Shown one piece after another: positions 12,260 through 23,561 of a stretch of DNA of 64,000 nt. The translations under genes and the position numbers were made by a program. How positions within the stretch are numbered: the stretch's first letter is position 1; the number at the start of each line of letters is the position of its first letter. The stretch comes from Bolinopsis microptera (lineage: Eukaryota; Ctenophora; Tentaculata; Lobata; Bolinopsidae): assembly GCF_026151205.1 (NCBI RefSeq), contig NC_087075.1:15928571-15992570 (forward strand). The letters run 5' to 3'. Below the pieces are notes generated by a model. It ran no database searches, was not told the DNA's origin, and saw nothing but the letters and a program-made list of their open reading frames with translations.

Positions 12260-14149
12260 GTGTAAATGGCTGCTTTGTATGTGATTTGCTGAGACCATAT
12301 CATCTGACTAAAGATTGTGTATTCTCAAGAAACAGTGGTGCCCACAATTGAGGCCGAGCTGCCTGCAAAAAAGATGTTTTTCTATCAACTTACCGATAAC
12401 ACTGGGGCTGTATCCTGCTAAAATAAGTCGCTAATTATAATTATATACTAATAAAGCTTCGTATGCCCTGAGTAGAGCCCACTAAATGTTTTACACAATT
12501 AAATAGCTTGATAAGGTTTTCATTTTCTTAAAGAATTAATCCTAGAAGTATAACATTTTACCATTATTGATGTTGACTGCTAATGTGAGTTAAGTAAATT
12601 TAAAGAAGCAGAAAGACTTTTTTTGAAAATAAAGATTACTAAATAATAACCACTCGAAGTTAAATACTTTAGTATCTTTGGGTCGCTGAGCCAAAAAACA
12701 TTTTTTTGTCAATATCTTTAAAACGGAGTACTGGAGACCTTATGTTTCTTCATAACTTGTATATAAATGTGACTTTTGCAGTTGTTTTAAGCTAAAAGTG
12801 AAGTCTCTATGACCTTCAGGAGCCAAAATACAAAAATCCCATATACGCGACTGAGGGTAATTTAGAAAATGTGCCCTGTAGGGTTGTCTCTAGCGAAACA
12901 AATTGCGTACCTTAACGATTTTGGGTCAAAATGACCTATTACAAAGGACCCTGTGTCGTCAGAAATCGTGTACATCGAAGTGCACACTCAACTATGCCCT
13001 GCTACTAGATTAAGGTTTGCGATGTACACTAATCCATCCCTGCAACCACAATGTATCTGTTCACAAAAACAGTATATATAGTATAACTATATAAATTAAT
13101 TGTAAATATACTTTAATGGAATGAGATTTGTTGTTTACTGTTTACCTTTTCGTAGGTTTTTATCAAATCATTTGGCTTCGATCGGTGAATTCAAAGTTTA
13201 ATTAAAATACGAGTTTACTAATTTTGGTTATGAAAGGTGTCATTGTCTATGAACCGGCTTCAAATGATTCCGATCTGGAAAATTGAGTGATAAGTATGCT
13301 CTTACATAGTTGATAAAATATAATTTCCTGACTGTACTTGATGATGTGACTATAAATGAATATAAGGAAAGGAAAATTAAAATTTATAGTAAAATTTATT
13401 ATTAGTAAAATTCTGAAAATCACCCCTGGCTGAGTGCCTTACTTCAAAACCAGATCTGAGTAGATGATGACTATCACTACACTCAACTGTCACGTGAGTT
13501 TTTCTACAGGTTCTCTAGCTGGCCCTAAGCGACTATTCGAAACCCTAACCCTAACCCAATCTCTAACAAAAGCATATGCTGAAACCCTAACCCTGACGAG
13601 AAATTAGACCAACTAAGATCGCATCATCCTCTATTTTGTGTTAAAATGAGTCAAAACGGACTTAAGGCGGCCAGGCAGGGGGAGGCCTTCAAGAACATTT
13701 TCTCGACATAGACTTTTTACTTTTAGTGCTTGTTTCTGATAGTGGTAGAAAGGAAATATTTCGATAAGGAAGCTCGCATGCGAGTATCATCCGTCAAGGC
13801 CCAGTAAAGCTTTGCGAAGTACAAAGTAGCGCTTGCCGGGTCAGTCCATAGCATAATTCCATTGCTCAAATTTTCAATTCCTTAGAATGATATTTGGTCC
13901 AAGCTGGCAGCTAAGTTTTTTGTTGAGTAGCTCAATCTTATTATTAGAATTAATTAAATTCTCAGTTCCAGAGAATGATCCCTTAGCACCAGCTCAGCTT
14001 GCAACTATTTGATTGGCCCTTTAGCTACCAGAAGCAATATTAAATTCTACTGCATTATCATGAATTTTTCTTCTTAAAGTTAAGATTAGGGAGCAATTCT
14101 TGCGAAGTAACTGATGGGAGGATATAAAATGAAATTGAAAGTAGCTTAA
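12260..14149. other. intergenic region without recognised gene
   Basis: No credible coding region. A short segment at about 13485-13617 contains AACCCTAACCCTAACCC and resembles, in inverted orientation and diverged, the small element at 62034-62408. The remainder is AT-rich unique-looking sequence. Confidence 0.6.
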
Positions 14150-14460
14150 AACATAAAAACTTGACCAGATTTTACACAATATTTTATTGCATATTATAAA
14201 CTGCACGAGATAATTCGCTTCGTTATCTCCTGGTCCTATTTCAATGATGCTGAATTTAAAATTGACTTTAATCATGCAATGTTCGTAAGCTTCTTTCAGC
14301 TATTAATTCAAATAAAGCGCCAATATGGTATACACGGTAACATTCCTTTTCCGTTGGTTTATAGCTTAAGGCTTATGAATTTTTAAACATGAATTATTCG
14401 TGGATCCTACAATTATAGCGGCCAAATTCTGCAAGAGTGGAAAGTGAGAAACTAGCCAAT
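14150..14460. mobile_element. dispersed repeat R1, copy 1
   Basis: Shares with 35990-36440 the series ATTTTATTG, CACGAGATAA, ATATGGTATACACGGTAACA, CCGTTGGTTTATA, GTGGATCCTAC and AATTCTGCAAGAGTGGAAA. A second adjacent copy (about 14465-20470) is split by two younger insertions. Probably a retroelement remnant, since the related 36-kb copy carries a reverse transcriptase fragment. Confidence 0.7.
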
Positions 14461-14542
14461 AGGCTTTATAAAATAAAGCCCAGGTCCCATATTGATTTGG
14501 TATACACGGTAACATTTTTAAAAGAATTTCCGTTGGTTTATA

Positions 14543-15051
14543 TAGTGTAAAATAAGGTTGGCACCAGAACAGTCCTCCCGGGGCGTACCAATGGTCAACA
14601 TTGCCTGCTCACAAAGGTACGGTAACGAAGTGGCGTACACGGGTAATTAAAATGTACAAGGGTACGATAGAGAAGTGTCGTACACAGTACTTAAGAAATA
14701 CACGGGCACGATATTGAAGTATCGCACACGGTACTTAAAGAAATATACGGGTACGATATCGAAGTCTCGTACACGAATACCTGCAAATCTCTAGCTCTCA
14801 AGCTCTGCAATTTCACTTTAGCTCTTACTGGCTACTGAGTGCCGTATGACTTTAAATATGATCGAATGACTTGATCGAGTCCTAAGTTAGGTAAGAACAA
14901 AGGAAACAGGGTATTCGAACAATAAGTCTCGAAGGGCAATAAATTACTATATGATCAATAAACCAGCTAACGGGGCAAGCAAAACCTACCAGCACTGGGT
15001 CACGTGACATCACATGGCGAACCACGTGACACCGCGCGGCCCAGTCTGTCC
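14543..15051 (+). repeat. left terminal inverted repeat of the 5.5-kb element
   Basis: About 509 bp, matched in reverse complement by 19466-20062. It contains four imperfect sub-repeats of about 45 bp (14618-14780), each with facing GTACGATA and TCGTAC motifs, which are candidate protein-binding or hairpin sites. It lacks about 88 bp present in the right arm. Confidence 0.92.
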
Positions 15052-15059
15052 AATAACCT

Positions 15060-15950
15060 AACTTAACTAGCTAACCTGACTAACACGTGCCTTCCTCCGC
15101 AAAACCATCCATAATCTATTCCACTAATCTAATCCAATCTTATACTAATCCTTACGGTTACTTAACATTAATACTAGAATATTCTAAAAGATCTAAAATA
15201 TGACTACGTTAAAACTGCTGCAACCAGCCTACATATTACACTATATCCCCCGGGAAAATTTAATCGATTTCGTCAATATCTCCAGGAGGTATTGACAAAT
15301 TCGACTAAATCCCCCCTACCTACTAAAATACTAAATCCTACACCACTAAAAAAATATTTAAAAAAAAATGCACGTATAAACCCTCACGTGACTAACACTA
15401 ACTCTAAAAATCCCACGTGCTAACCTCACGTCTCCAACTCCATACACAAACTGAAAAATATATACACTACACGTGCAATACTATCAACTACAAATACAAA
15501 TACGCGCATGAAAAAAAATGCTCGTAATAAACAATTAAATTTCAGAAAACCCGTGATTCCATCACGTAATTCTAATAACAATCAAATATCTCTACGTGTT
15601 ACATCAATATTAAAAACAATTTTTAAAACAATTACGTGCATAAAAAAGCTCGTAACCAACAAATAAATTACACAAACCCCGTGATAACAATAACATCACG
15701 TACTATAAATGAATCCACGTGTAACACCATATGTCATACAATAATAACTTATAAATATTTTTAAAAAGTCACTTGCCACCCTCTCCTAATAAGTCTCTCC
15801 TGTAACTGTCTCTCCTTTCTGATGTTAAAAACTGAGCTGATCGACGAAGATGATGTTGTCTCCTCCCCTCCCCACTCTCTGTTGTTCCATCTCCACCAAT
15901 TCTCTACTAGGTACTCCTCTAAGTATCAGCCCACCACTCCACTACTACTA
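15060..15950. other. CACGTG-rich AT-rich region inside the 5.5-kb element
   Basis: Contains many CACGTG or CACGTA motifs spaced along diverged repeats with runs such as AAAAAAAATGC. On the minus strand 15950-15800 there is a short open frame ending IIFVDQLSF, too short to call. Confidence 0.6.
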
Positions 15951-15951
15951 A

Positions 15952-17573
15952 CTTATCTAAAATGCTCAGTACGTGATAGGTACTAACAATCTAACATACT
16001 TATCTAAAATGTTCAGTACGTGATAGGTACGAACATACTTATCTAAAATGTTCAGTACGTGATAGGTACGAACACACTTATCTAAAATGTTCAGTACGTG
16101 ATAGGTACGAACATACTTATCTAAAATGTTCAGTACGTGATAGGTACGAACATACTTAACTAAAATGTTCAGTACGTGATGGGTACGAACATACTTAACT
16201 AAAATGTTCAGTACGTGATAGGTACGAACACACTTAACTAAAATGTTCAGTACGTGATAGGTACGAACACACTTATCTAAAATGTTCAGTACGTGATGGG
16301 TACGAACATACTTAACTAAAATGTTCAGTACGTGATGGGTACGAACATACTTATCTAAAATGTTCAGTACGTGATGGGTACGAACACACTTATCTACTCT
16401 GTTCAGTACGTGATAGGTACGAACACACTTATCTAAAATGTTCAGTACGTGATGGGTACGAACATACTTAACTAAAATGTTCAGTACGTGATGGGTACGA
16501 ACATACTTAACTAAAATGTTCAGTACGTGATGGGTACGAACATACTTAACTAAAATGTTCAGTACGTGATAGGTACGAACACACTTATCTAAAATGTTCA
16601 GTACGTGATAGGTACGAACATACTTAACTAAAATGTTCAGTACGTGATGGGTACGAACATACTTAACTAAAATGTTCAGTACGTGATAGGTACGAACACA
16701 CTTATCTAAAATGTTCAGTACGTGATAGGTACGAACATACTTAACTAAAATGTTCAGTACGTGATGGGTACGAACACACTTATCTACTCTGTTCAGTACG
16801 TGATAGGTACGAACACACTTATCTACTCTGTTCAGTACGTGATAGGTACGAACATACTTAACAAAAATGTTCAGTACGTGATAGGTACGAACACACTTAT
16901 CTAAAATGTTCAGTACGTGATAGGTACGAACACACTTAACTAAAATGTTCAGTACGTGATAGGTACGAACATACTTATCTAAAATGTTCAGTACGTGATA
17001 GGTACGAACATACTTATCTAAAATGTTCAGTACGTGATAGGTACGAACATACTTATCTAAAATGTTCAGTACGTGATAGGTACGAACATACTTATCTAAA
17101 ATGTTCAGTACGTGATAGGTACGAACATACTTATCTAAAATGTTCAGTACGTGATAGGTACGAACATACTTATCTAAAATGTTCAGTACGTGATAGGTAC
17201 GAACACACTTATCTAAAATGTTCAGTACGTGATAGGTACGAACACACTTAACTAAAATGTTCAGTACGTGATAGGTACGAACACACTTATCTACTCTGTT
17301 CAGTACGTGATAGGTACGAACATACTTAACTAAAATGTTCAGTACGTGATAGGTACGAACACACTTATCTAAAATGTTCAGTACGTGATAGGTACGAACA
17401 TTACTTATCTAAAATGTTCAGTACGTGATAGGTACGAACACACTTAACTAAAATGTTCAGTACGTGATAGGTACGAACATTACTTATCTAAAATGTTCAG
17501 TACGTGATAGGTACGAACATACTTATCTAAAATGTTCAGTACGTGATAGGTACGAACATACTTATCCACTACT
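15952..17573. repeat. 39-bp satellite, about 41 copies, inside the 5.5-kb element
   Basis: The unit is ACTTATCTAAAATGTTCAG followed by TACGTGATAGGTACGAACAT. GTTCAGTAC and GTACGAAC face each other, so each unit can form a short hairpin. Variants (TTAACT/TTATCT, ACAC/ACAT, GATGG/GATAG, CTCT for AAAA) alternate, suggesting block duplications. The array directly abuts the 3' end of the coding region. Confidence 0.95.
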
Positions 17574-17583
17574 CTTACTTAAC

Positions 17584-18639
17584 CTAAAAACGAGCGTGTA
17601 ACGTACACAGCCTCGTCAACCCCAGCATTCCCGACAGTAACATCTCTGGTGGAACTCTCTCTGCCTTCTCCGCCGTCTCTACTAACTCTCTAATCTCCTT
17701 CATGTACCACCCCAGGAACTTAACGTTTCCTCTCAAATCTGACCTATAGTGTCCGTGACCCTTACCCTCCAACATCTTTCCCTCACTCACCAACTTCACA
17801 AGCTTCCCTCTCACTCTCTCTGTCAGGTAACAACGCTGGCCTTCCATCTGAGTCTGGATGAACTTCATAATTGCCACCACGTCTTTCTTCGATCTGTCAT
17901 CTCTCATCATCATCTTCATTCTTACTCTGGACACCGCCATTAACTCCTTCCCGTGCTTCATCACCTCTTCCTCTCTGAATATCTCCACTCGGATGCTGGG
18001 GTTGGCTTCTCTTTCTTCTTTCGAGAGCTTTAAATCATATCCATCTTTCCGGAACTTCTCTATTTGCCTAACGTTGTAAAAATAGGTGGGTGGAGGAGGA
18101 GCAGGCCTTTCCCTCTCGATCTCAGGGGCCAGCCTCGGCTGTCTCAGTGGTGGTTGCTCCTTGTCTTTTCTTTCCAACTCCTTTCTTTTCTCCCCGCTCC
18201 TCGGTCTCACTGCCTTATGTTTCTGCTGTTCTCCTTCTTTCCTTTCTTCTTTTACAGGGCTCAACTTCACTTCTTCTTGGATCTCAACCAACATATCCGT
18301 CTCTTCAGGGGCCTCTACCACCATCGGTTCTGCTTCACTAGCTCTCTTCTTTATCTTCAGAATTCCTCTGACTTCTTCCTCATTTTCCTTAATCAGCTGT
18401 TCAAACTTTAGCCGCTTTGTCTCCAACTCCCTCTTCTTCAGATCCTCCTGCTCTTTCTTCTCTCTTTCCAGCTCCTCTAATCTCTTCCGTCTTTCCTCTG
18501 TCTTTTCCAGCTTCTCCAGCTCCTCTCTAGAACTCTTCTGTAGCTTCTCCAGCTCTTCCACTTCTTTCTTTTGCTTCTTTAGCTTTTCCTCCTTGGTCTT
18601 TACTTCGTTCCCGCCCCTCAATATCTCTGAATATTGCAA
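17584..18639 (-). CDS. charged coiled-coil protein of the 5.5-kb element, C-terminal ORF
   Basis: 351 codons. Residues about 10-110 are a highly charged coiled coil (KEEKLKKQKKEVEELEKL type). A proline/basic stretch follows (ERERPAPPPPTYFYNVRQIE), then a helical C-terminal domain of about 150 residues ending LTRLCTLHARF. I do not recognise the C-terminal domain. The ORF overlaps the end of the upstream zinc-ribbon ORF in another frame. The upstream frame passes into this one at a run of six G (minus strand, about 18650-18655), so a one-base slip in that run probably split a single protein. It lies between the inverted repeats, so a role in the element's own mobility or packaging is possible but unproven. 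Confidence 0.7.
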   Translation of the reverse strand: MQYSEILRGGNEVKTKEEKLKKQKKEVEELEKLQKSSREELEKLEKTEERRKRLEELEREKKEQEDLKKRELETKRLKFEQLIKENEEEVRGILKIKKRASEAEPMVVEAPEETDMLVEIQEEVKLSPVKEERKEGEQQKHKAVRPRSGEKRKELERKDKEQPPLRQPRLAPEIERERPAPPPPTYFYNVRQIEKFRKDGYDLKLSKEEREANPSIRVEIFREEEVMKHGKELMAVSRVRMKMMMRDDRSKKDVVAIMKFIQTQMEGQRCYLTERVRGKLVKLVSEGKMLEGKGHGHYRSDLRGNVKFLGWYMKEIRELVETAEKAERVPPEMLLSGMLGLTRLCTLHARF

Positions 18640-18971
18640 GGTTCCGGAGCTTTCCCCCCTCCTAGGTTTCTCTTAACTCCCTGTCTTATTCTCATCTCCT
18701 CACTCTCGTTAACTATAGCCTCATCAAACTCCTCGCTCAAGCTCCATTTCCTCGGGTGCTCATCTTTCCTCCATTCTTTCTCTCCCTCCACTTCTCCTTG
18801 AGATTTCAACCTCCTCTTGTTCTTCTGTTTTACCTTCTCTATCTCTGCTGCCAATTTCAATTCTCTTCTCTGGGCTTTTTCCTCCAGCTGGCATCTTCTG
18901 CAGAGCTCCTCGTCCAGCAGCTGCCCCTCTTCATCTTTGGTTTCCTTGCAGATGAAACATCTGTATGTCAT
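18618..18971 (-). CDS. zinc-ribbon N-terminal ORF of the 5.5-kb element
   Basis: The most likely start is the ATG at 18971 (MTYRCFICKETK). The open frame continues upstream to 19178, but only through hydrophobic low-complexity sequence. Four cysteines form CxxC-x15-CxxC (CFIC...CRRC), a zinc ribbon or RING-like knuckle, followed by a charged helix. It ends at 18618 after KAPEPCNIQRY, overlapping the coiled-coil ORF. Together the two ORFs would make a protein of about 460 residues. The pattern resembles zinc-finger DNA- or protein-binding modules, but no family is assigned. Confidence 0.6.
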   Translation of the reverse strand: MTYRCFICKETKDEEGQLLDEELCRRCQLEEKAQRRELKLAAEIEKVKQKNKRRLKSQGEVEGEKEWRKDEHPRKWSLSEEFDEAIVNESEEMRIRQGVKRNLGGGKAPEPCNIQRY

Positions 18972-19465
18972 TCTGAATCGTATAAGTATTAGAGAAAAGT
19001 TACAGACAAAGCTGCAATTAACAAAAATTACAGACAAAGTTGCAATTTGTAACGAAATTACAGACAAAGTTGCAATTAGTATCAAAATTACATGACGTAG
19101 TAGTACGTGATCAGACACAGCGTACAAAACTATACATCTCCCGGGTGAGACACGGCAAAGGAATAAAACTCTCATCACGTCTCGCCCAAAAAGGCATCAA
19201 GAGTGAATCTCTACTGGATTATAAATGCTACGCCATGTAACCTCTACTCAAAATACGTAGGTAAGAGTGCGAAAAAATAAAAATGAAGTCACCTCAACTT
19301 GACATAACCATAAAAATATGAAATTATAAAAAACATCTAGACTAAACCTTATCGGCACAAGAATATTAAAAGTCAACTAAAGGCAAATCTAGGCATCAGG
19401 AGCGATGCTCTACCGGATTTAAAGGTGACTCCCACTCTACACTCTACTCTACTCCTACAAACACA

Positions 19466-20062
19466 GGACAGACTGGGCCGCGCGGTGTCACGTGGTTCGC
19501 CATGTGATGTCACGTGACCCAGTGCTGGTAGGTTTTGCTTGCCCCGTTAGCGGCAGTTCTTAGAGGAGGATTGAACGGTAAGGTTGTGAAAGTTACCGCT
19601 TCCAAGAACAGTGTAGCGTGGCCTTCGAGTCGCTAGTCTTGGTTTATTGATCATATAGTAATTTATTGCCCTTCGTGACTTATTGTTCGAATACCCTGTT
19701 TCCTTTGTTCTTACCTAACTTAGGACTCGATCAAGTCATTCGATCATATTTAAAGTCATACGGCACTCAGTAGCCAGTAAGAGCTAAAGTGAAATTGCAG
19801 AGCTTGAGAGCTAGAGATTTGCAGGTATTCGTGTACGAGACTTCGATATCGTACCCGTATATTTCTTTAAGTACCGTGTGCGATACTTCAATATCGTGCC
19901 CGTGTATTTCTTAAGTACTGTGTACGACACTTCTCTATCGTACCCTTGTACATTTTAATTACCCTTGTACGCCACTTCGTTACCGTACCTTTGTGAGCAG
20001 GCAATGTTGACCATTGGTACGCCCCGGGAGGACTGTTCTGGTGCCAACCTTATTTTACACTA
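19466..20062 (-). repeat. right terminal inverted repeat of the 5.5-kb element
   Basis: About 597 bp. Compared with the left arm it has an extra block of about 88 bp (near 19553-19643, beginning GGCAGTTCTTAGAGGAGG). Otherwise differences are a few single bases. Confidence 0.92.
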
Positions 20063-20105
20063 TATAGCTTTAAATCCTCTAACATGCACTTTTTGTGGAT
20101 CCTAC

Positions 20106-20427
20106 CTGTCACCAAGATGCAGTTAGGTCAAACCAGTTAGACAGAGTTAGGACTAAATTAGACCTAAATTAGGCCTAAATTAGGCGTTAGGCCTAACTGC
20201 ATCTTGGTATTACAGTTACTGTTAGGCATAACGCCTAATTTAGGCCTAATTTAAGCTTAACTCTGAGTTAGGTCTTAGCCCCAGTTAGACCTAACCAATT
20301 AGACCTAACCAGTTAGGCCTAACCAGTTAGACCTAACGCAGAGTTAGGAGTTAGGACTAATTTAGGCTTATAACTCTGCGTAAGGTCTAACCAGTTAGAC
20401 TTAGACTTAACTGCATCTTGGTGATAG
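20106..20427. mobile_element. 322-bp MITE with 20-bp inverted ends
   Basis: Ends CTGTCACCAAGATGCAGTTA and, inverted, CTATCACCAAGATGCAGTTA (19 of 20 match), flanked by TAC on both sides (3-bp target duplication). The interior consists of TTAGGCCTAA- and GTTAGACCTAAC-like palindromic repeats. It sits in R1 copy 2. Confidence 0.85.
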
Positions 20428-20559
20428 TACAATATAATAATATAACAGCAGCCGAATTCTGCAAGAGTGGAAACTTTCCAATGTTGTCCCATTTTTAAGA
20501 AAGATAAAAAGAGTGAGGTTGAAAACTAAAACCAATATCTCTTACTTGTTAAGTCATGA

Positions 20560-20790
20560 ACATTAAAAGTAAAATTCTTTCTTTGACAAACGTCCTTCTT
20601 GATCCTAGGCAGCATGGCTTTCCATAGAGCACAAGTCATGAACAACCAATGTGGTTGATTTTTGTGATAGCTTGGCATTGTCTCTGAATGAAAACATTAC
20701 AAATCATGTTGTGTATTTTGATTTTGCTAAGGCCTTCGATTCTATAAATCACGATATCCTCCTTCATATTGAGCTTAAGATCTTATAAAT
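20560..20790 (+). pseudogene. non-LTR reverse transcriptase fragment
   Basis: Frames with stops give LTNVLLDPRQHGF and then VYFDFAKAFDSINHDILLH, the classic reverse transcriptase motif A of CR1/jockey-type elements with its catalytic aspartate. Frameshifts and stops rule out function. The first part recurs at 36138-36200. Confidence 0.8.
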
Positions 20791-20815
20791 GATAATATAT
20801 GTTCATATATTATCA

Positions 20816-21148
20816 CAGTGCTGGCAAGCACGAGCGGTGTCTTTATTGGGGGTATACTATGTACCCCCTTTACTATTGTACCCCTTTGATATTATACCCC
20901 CTTTACTATTATAACCCATTTACTATTATACCCCCTTTGGTACACGTTACAAGCCTCTTTTGTGCACGCGAAGCGTGCACTCCGGCCGAAGGCGGCAGGA
21001 GTTTTCCAGGCATTAACACTCATCGGAAGTCGTTCAGCAGATTTATTTTTAGTTCAAAACATTCTAATTTGATGTCAAAGATGACAGGAATAAAAAATAG
21101 TTATGTTGAGATTTTTAAGAAATTTGCATAAAATACTCGCCAGCACTG
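20816..21148. mobile_element. 333-bp MITE with CAGTGCTGGC ends
   Basis: Inverted ends CAGTGCTGGC and GCCAGCACTG, resembling hAT-type termini. The 8-bp flanks (TATTATCA and TTATACGA) are not identical. The interior has ACCCCCTTTACTATT repeats and a strong hairpin, GTGCACGC-GAA-GCGTGCAC. Confidence 0.65.
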
Positions 21149-22218
21149 TTATACGAAATTCGGTAAAAAACCCAAAATCGCCATATTCAGGTGCCTTAAA
21201 AACCATGTTAAAATTGAGTTAGAGATCTGAAATTTTTCAGGGCGTCTAGACGTTGACCAAATCGACTGCAAAAAAGTTTCAGGTTTCAGGAGCATCGGGA
21301 AATGGGTTTTCTAGAAGCCCTGTTTTACGATAGATTGTCGTGATATATACATACATATTCAGGGATAGACGCTTTGCCAGTCAATTGTAACCTGTATTTA
21401 AGTGACCATAGATTCAAAAGTATAAAAGATACAGCCATTTCCGACCACAGGTCTTGCAAATAATTGTTTACACTTTAGTTTACATTGTATAAAAAAATTA
21501 TTTGACGTCATAAACACCCCTTGATGACGTCATCAAGTTAACCGTTTTTAAAACTTGATTTTTGACAAAGTAATAACTTTTAAAATTAATTTTACACCAT
21601 TAAGGAGTAATTTGATTCAAAATCTGAGGAAATTTTCACCTTAGATAATTGTTCAAGCATTCTGAAAATTTACCGGAAAGTTTTTCTAGCTTGCTCCTTC
21701 ATAAAGATATTCGTCATTGAAGTTTGTGCTTTTTTGAAGAATTATTTTATAAAAACGTCAATTTTGCGATTTAGTATTCTCTGGTGTTGGGCCATGCCTT
21801 GGGTTGTGGAGCTCAGTTCTGCTTCTTATAGGTATAAATTGTGCATTAGGCTAGTTTTAAAGTTGAAAATCGAAAAGTTGCACACGTGGGGACACGCCCA
21901 AATTGATAGAAAATTGCTAAAATCACTGAAAATTGCTGTTTTCGTCATTTTCTGTCAACTTTAGAGTGCCGTTGTGATTACAGTTCTTCTTGAAATACTT
22001 TGAAACTTTGCATGCTTATCAAACTATATATAAAACAATTACATGCAAAAATTTACGGCGATTCAATATTGGATGCGCACGCAACGTCCGCTCAAAGTTT
22101 GCACGTGCGAAAGGTGAGAATTTTGCTCATTCGTGATTTCCAACAAATTCTGCTTTGCCACGACAGTTTAATGTCATTATACATACATGTTACATGGCGA
22201 GATCTCCATCCAAAAGGA
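21149..22218. other. intergenic region without recognised feature
   Basis: AT-rich. The short open frames at 21734-21964 and 22000-22302 have no recognisable domain. Confidence 0.5.
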
Positions 22219-22757
22219 TTAGTCTGCGTCGACTGCGTCATTACTTTGTATTATACAACTTCGGCGGGTAACATTTCTCCATCCCTTTCGGTCTGCAGCT
22301 AATCTTCTCATACAATCAATCGTGAGTCCATTACGATCCAATCTCTGCTCAGCATCCTCAATGAATACATCATTTAAGCTCTTCCTAGGCCTGCCTCTTG
22401 ATCTCTTCCCATGCTTGGGTTTCCATTCAAGTAAATAGTTGGGTAACCGATCTTCAGGCATTCTACTGACATGTCCAAACCAACGCAGCCGTTTTGTTGT
22501 TATTATGTCAGCAAGGGCAGTTATTGATGCCCTTCTTAAAACATCCTCATTATTTACTCGATGGAACCACCTCACTCTCAGGATTCTTCTTAAGCAGTAC
22601 TGATGGAAAGACTCCAATCTTCTTGTCTGCACTTGAGTCGTGTTCCATATCTCACATCCATAGGTCAGAATGGTAAGAACAGCTGCGATGTAGATTCGCA
22701 CTTTGTTGTTAATGCTTATGTTCTTATTCTTCCAAATGTTGTTGAGTTGGTTAAAAG
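22219..22757 (-). pseudogene. 3' end of a non-LTR retrotransposon reverse transcriptase
   Basis: The frame reads NIWKNKNISINNKVRIYIAA, LTYGCEIW, LESFHQYCLRRILRVRW, RLRWFGHVSRMPEDRLP and HGKRSRGRPRKSLNDV. This is the familiar C-terminal thumb and tail of CR1/RTE-like reverse transcriptases. It is preceded by an in-frame stop near 22758, so it is 5'-truncated. The stop at 22219 appears natural. Confidence 0.88.
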
Positions 22758-22963
22758 CTCATTATATATGAATTTAATGCCAACTTGAATGAGTATTAAG
22801 TGGCATATTCAGTCAGTGATCGACCGATATGCTTCCCTAAACACAAGGAAATGTTTTTAAAGGAAAAATTTCGAAATCGTTGAAACTTCCTCCTTATTAA
22901 TGAAGATATCAGTTTATATTTCGACTTTATAAAGTACCCTGACATTATAATCAAAAAGAGATG

Positions 22964-23483
22964 ATATTTTACCAAAACCCATAATCATGGGTAGAGTGGA
23001 CCGCTGCCAGTGTCTCTCTTTCCCAAACAAAAGGAAATGATATTAATTTGATTGACCGTTCTCAAATGCAAAATGATACCGAGAATGAAATCGGTCGCTC
23101 GCTTTTCCCATTCATTTACAATTGTAATAGATTAAGAAGAACTGCCCAAAGGCAGCTGTACTCGGCAATAAAGATTCAATAAACTTCAGCTTATTCAATA
23201 AGTTATAACTACCACCCTTGTCCCTTACCCCAAAATACTAGGTATCGACCCGAACGCAACCCAAAGAGATTTTTACAGCATCTGATTGATGTAATCAATC
23301 GAAACTTATTTATACAATTCGTAAGCCGTGAATGAATGGGAAAAGCGAGCGACCGATTTCATTCTTGGTATCATTTTGCATTTGAGAACGGTCAATCAAA
23401 TTAATATCATTTCCTTTTGTTTGGGAAAGAGAGACACTGGCAGCGGTCCACTCTACCCATGATTATGGGTTTTGGTAAAATAT
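22964..23483. mobile_element. 520-bp foldback element with about 150-bp inverted arms
   Basis: The arms, starting ATATTTTACCAAAACCC, are near-perfect reverse complements (22964-23115 and 23332-23483; the visible difference is CCGAG/CCAAG). The central 215 bp contain GTACTCGGCAATAAAG. It ends 78 bp before the receptor start codon, so it may carry promoter or 5' UTR sequence. Confidence 0.88.
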
Positions 23484-23561
23484 AATTATAATAATTAATT
23501 GAATTTTAGCATGAATTGAATATATACCATATATAGCCACCTCTAAAGATTTTTTGGAGTT

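Larger units (their letters stand above)
14543..20062. mobile_element. 5.5-kb element with 0.5-0.6-kb terminal inverted repeats
   Basis: Outer ends are TAGTGTAAAATAAGG and its complement CCTTATTTTACACTA, flanked by TATA on both sides. Removing the element and one TATA restores the R1 sequence GTTTATAGCTT seen at 14351 and nearly so at 36348, so TATA is a 4-bp target duplication. The arms (14543-15051 and 19466-20062) are nearly identical, which implies recent movement or gene conversion. The interior holds a CACGTG-rich stretch, about 41 copies of a 39-bp repeat, and a minus-strand coding region for a CxxC...CxxC coiled-coil protein. No DDE transposase, integrase or reverse transcriptase is visible. 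It may be non-autonomous or a new element type. Confidence 0.88.

Noticed and set aside
13540-13610. Telomere or chromosome end
   Set aside because: Only two to three CCCTAA units inside a dispersed repeat; sequence continues normally on both sides.
14021-14275. 84-codon minus ORF
   Set aside because: Overlaps repeat R1 and has no domain.
15952-17573. CRISPR-like regular array
   Set aside because: Units are contiguous 39-bp tandem copies without unique spacers, inside a eukaryotic mobile element.
18064-18676. Plus-strand serine/leucine-rich ORFs
   Set aside because: Antisense shadow of the charged coiled-coil ORF.
19185-19435. tRNA-like D-arm motif (GGCATCAGGAGCGATGCTCTACC) twice
   Set aside because: Only a partial match to a tRNA D-arm in reverse complement; no anticodon arm, T arm or acceptor stem could be built.
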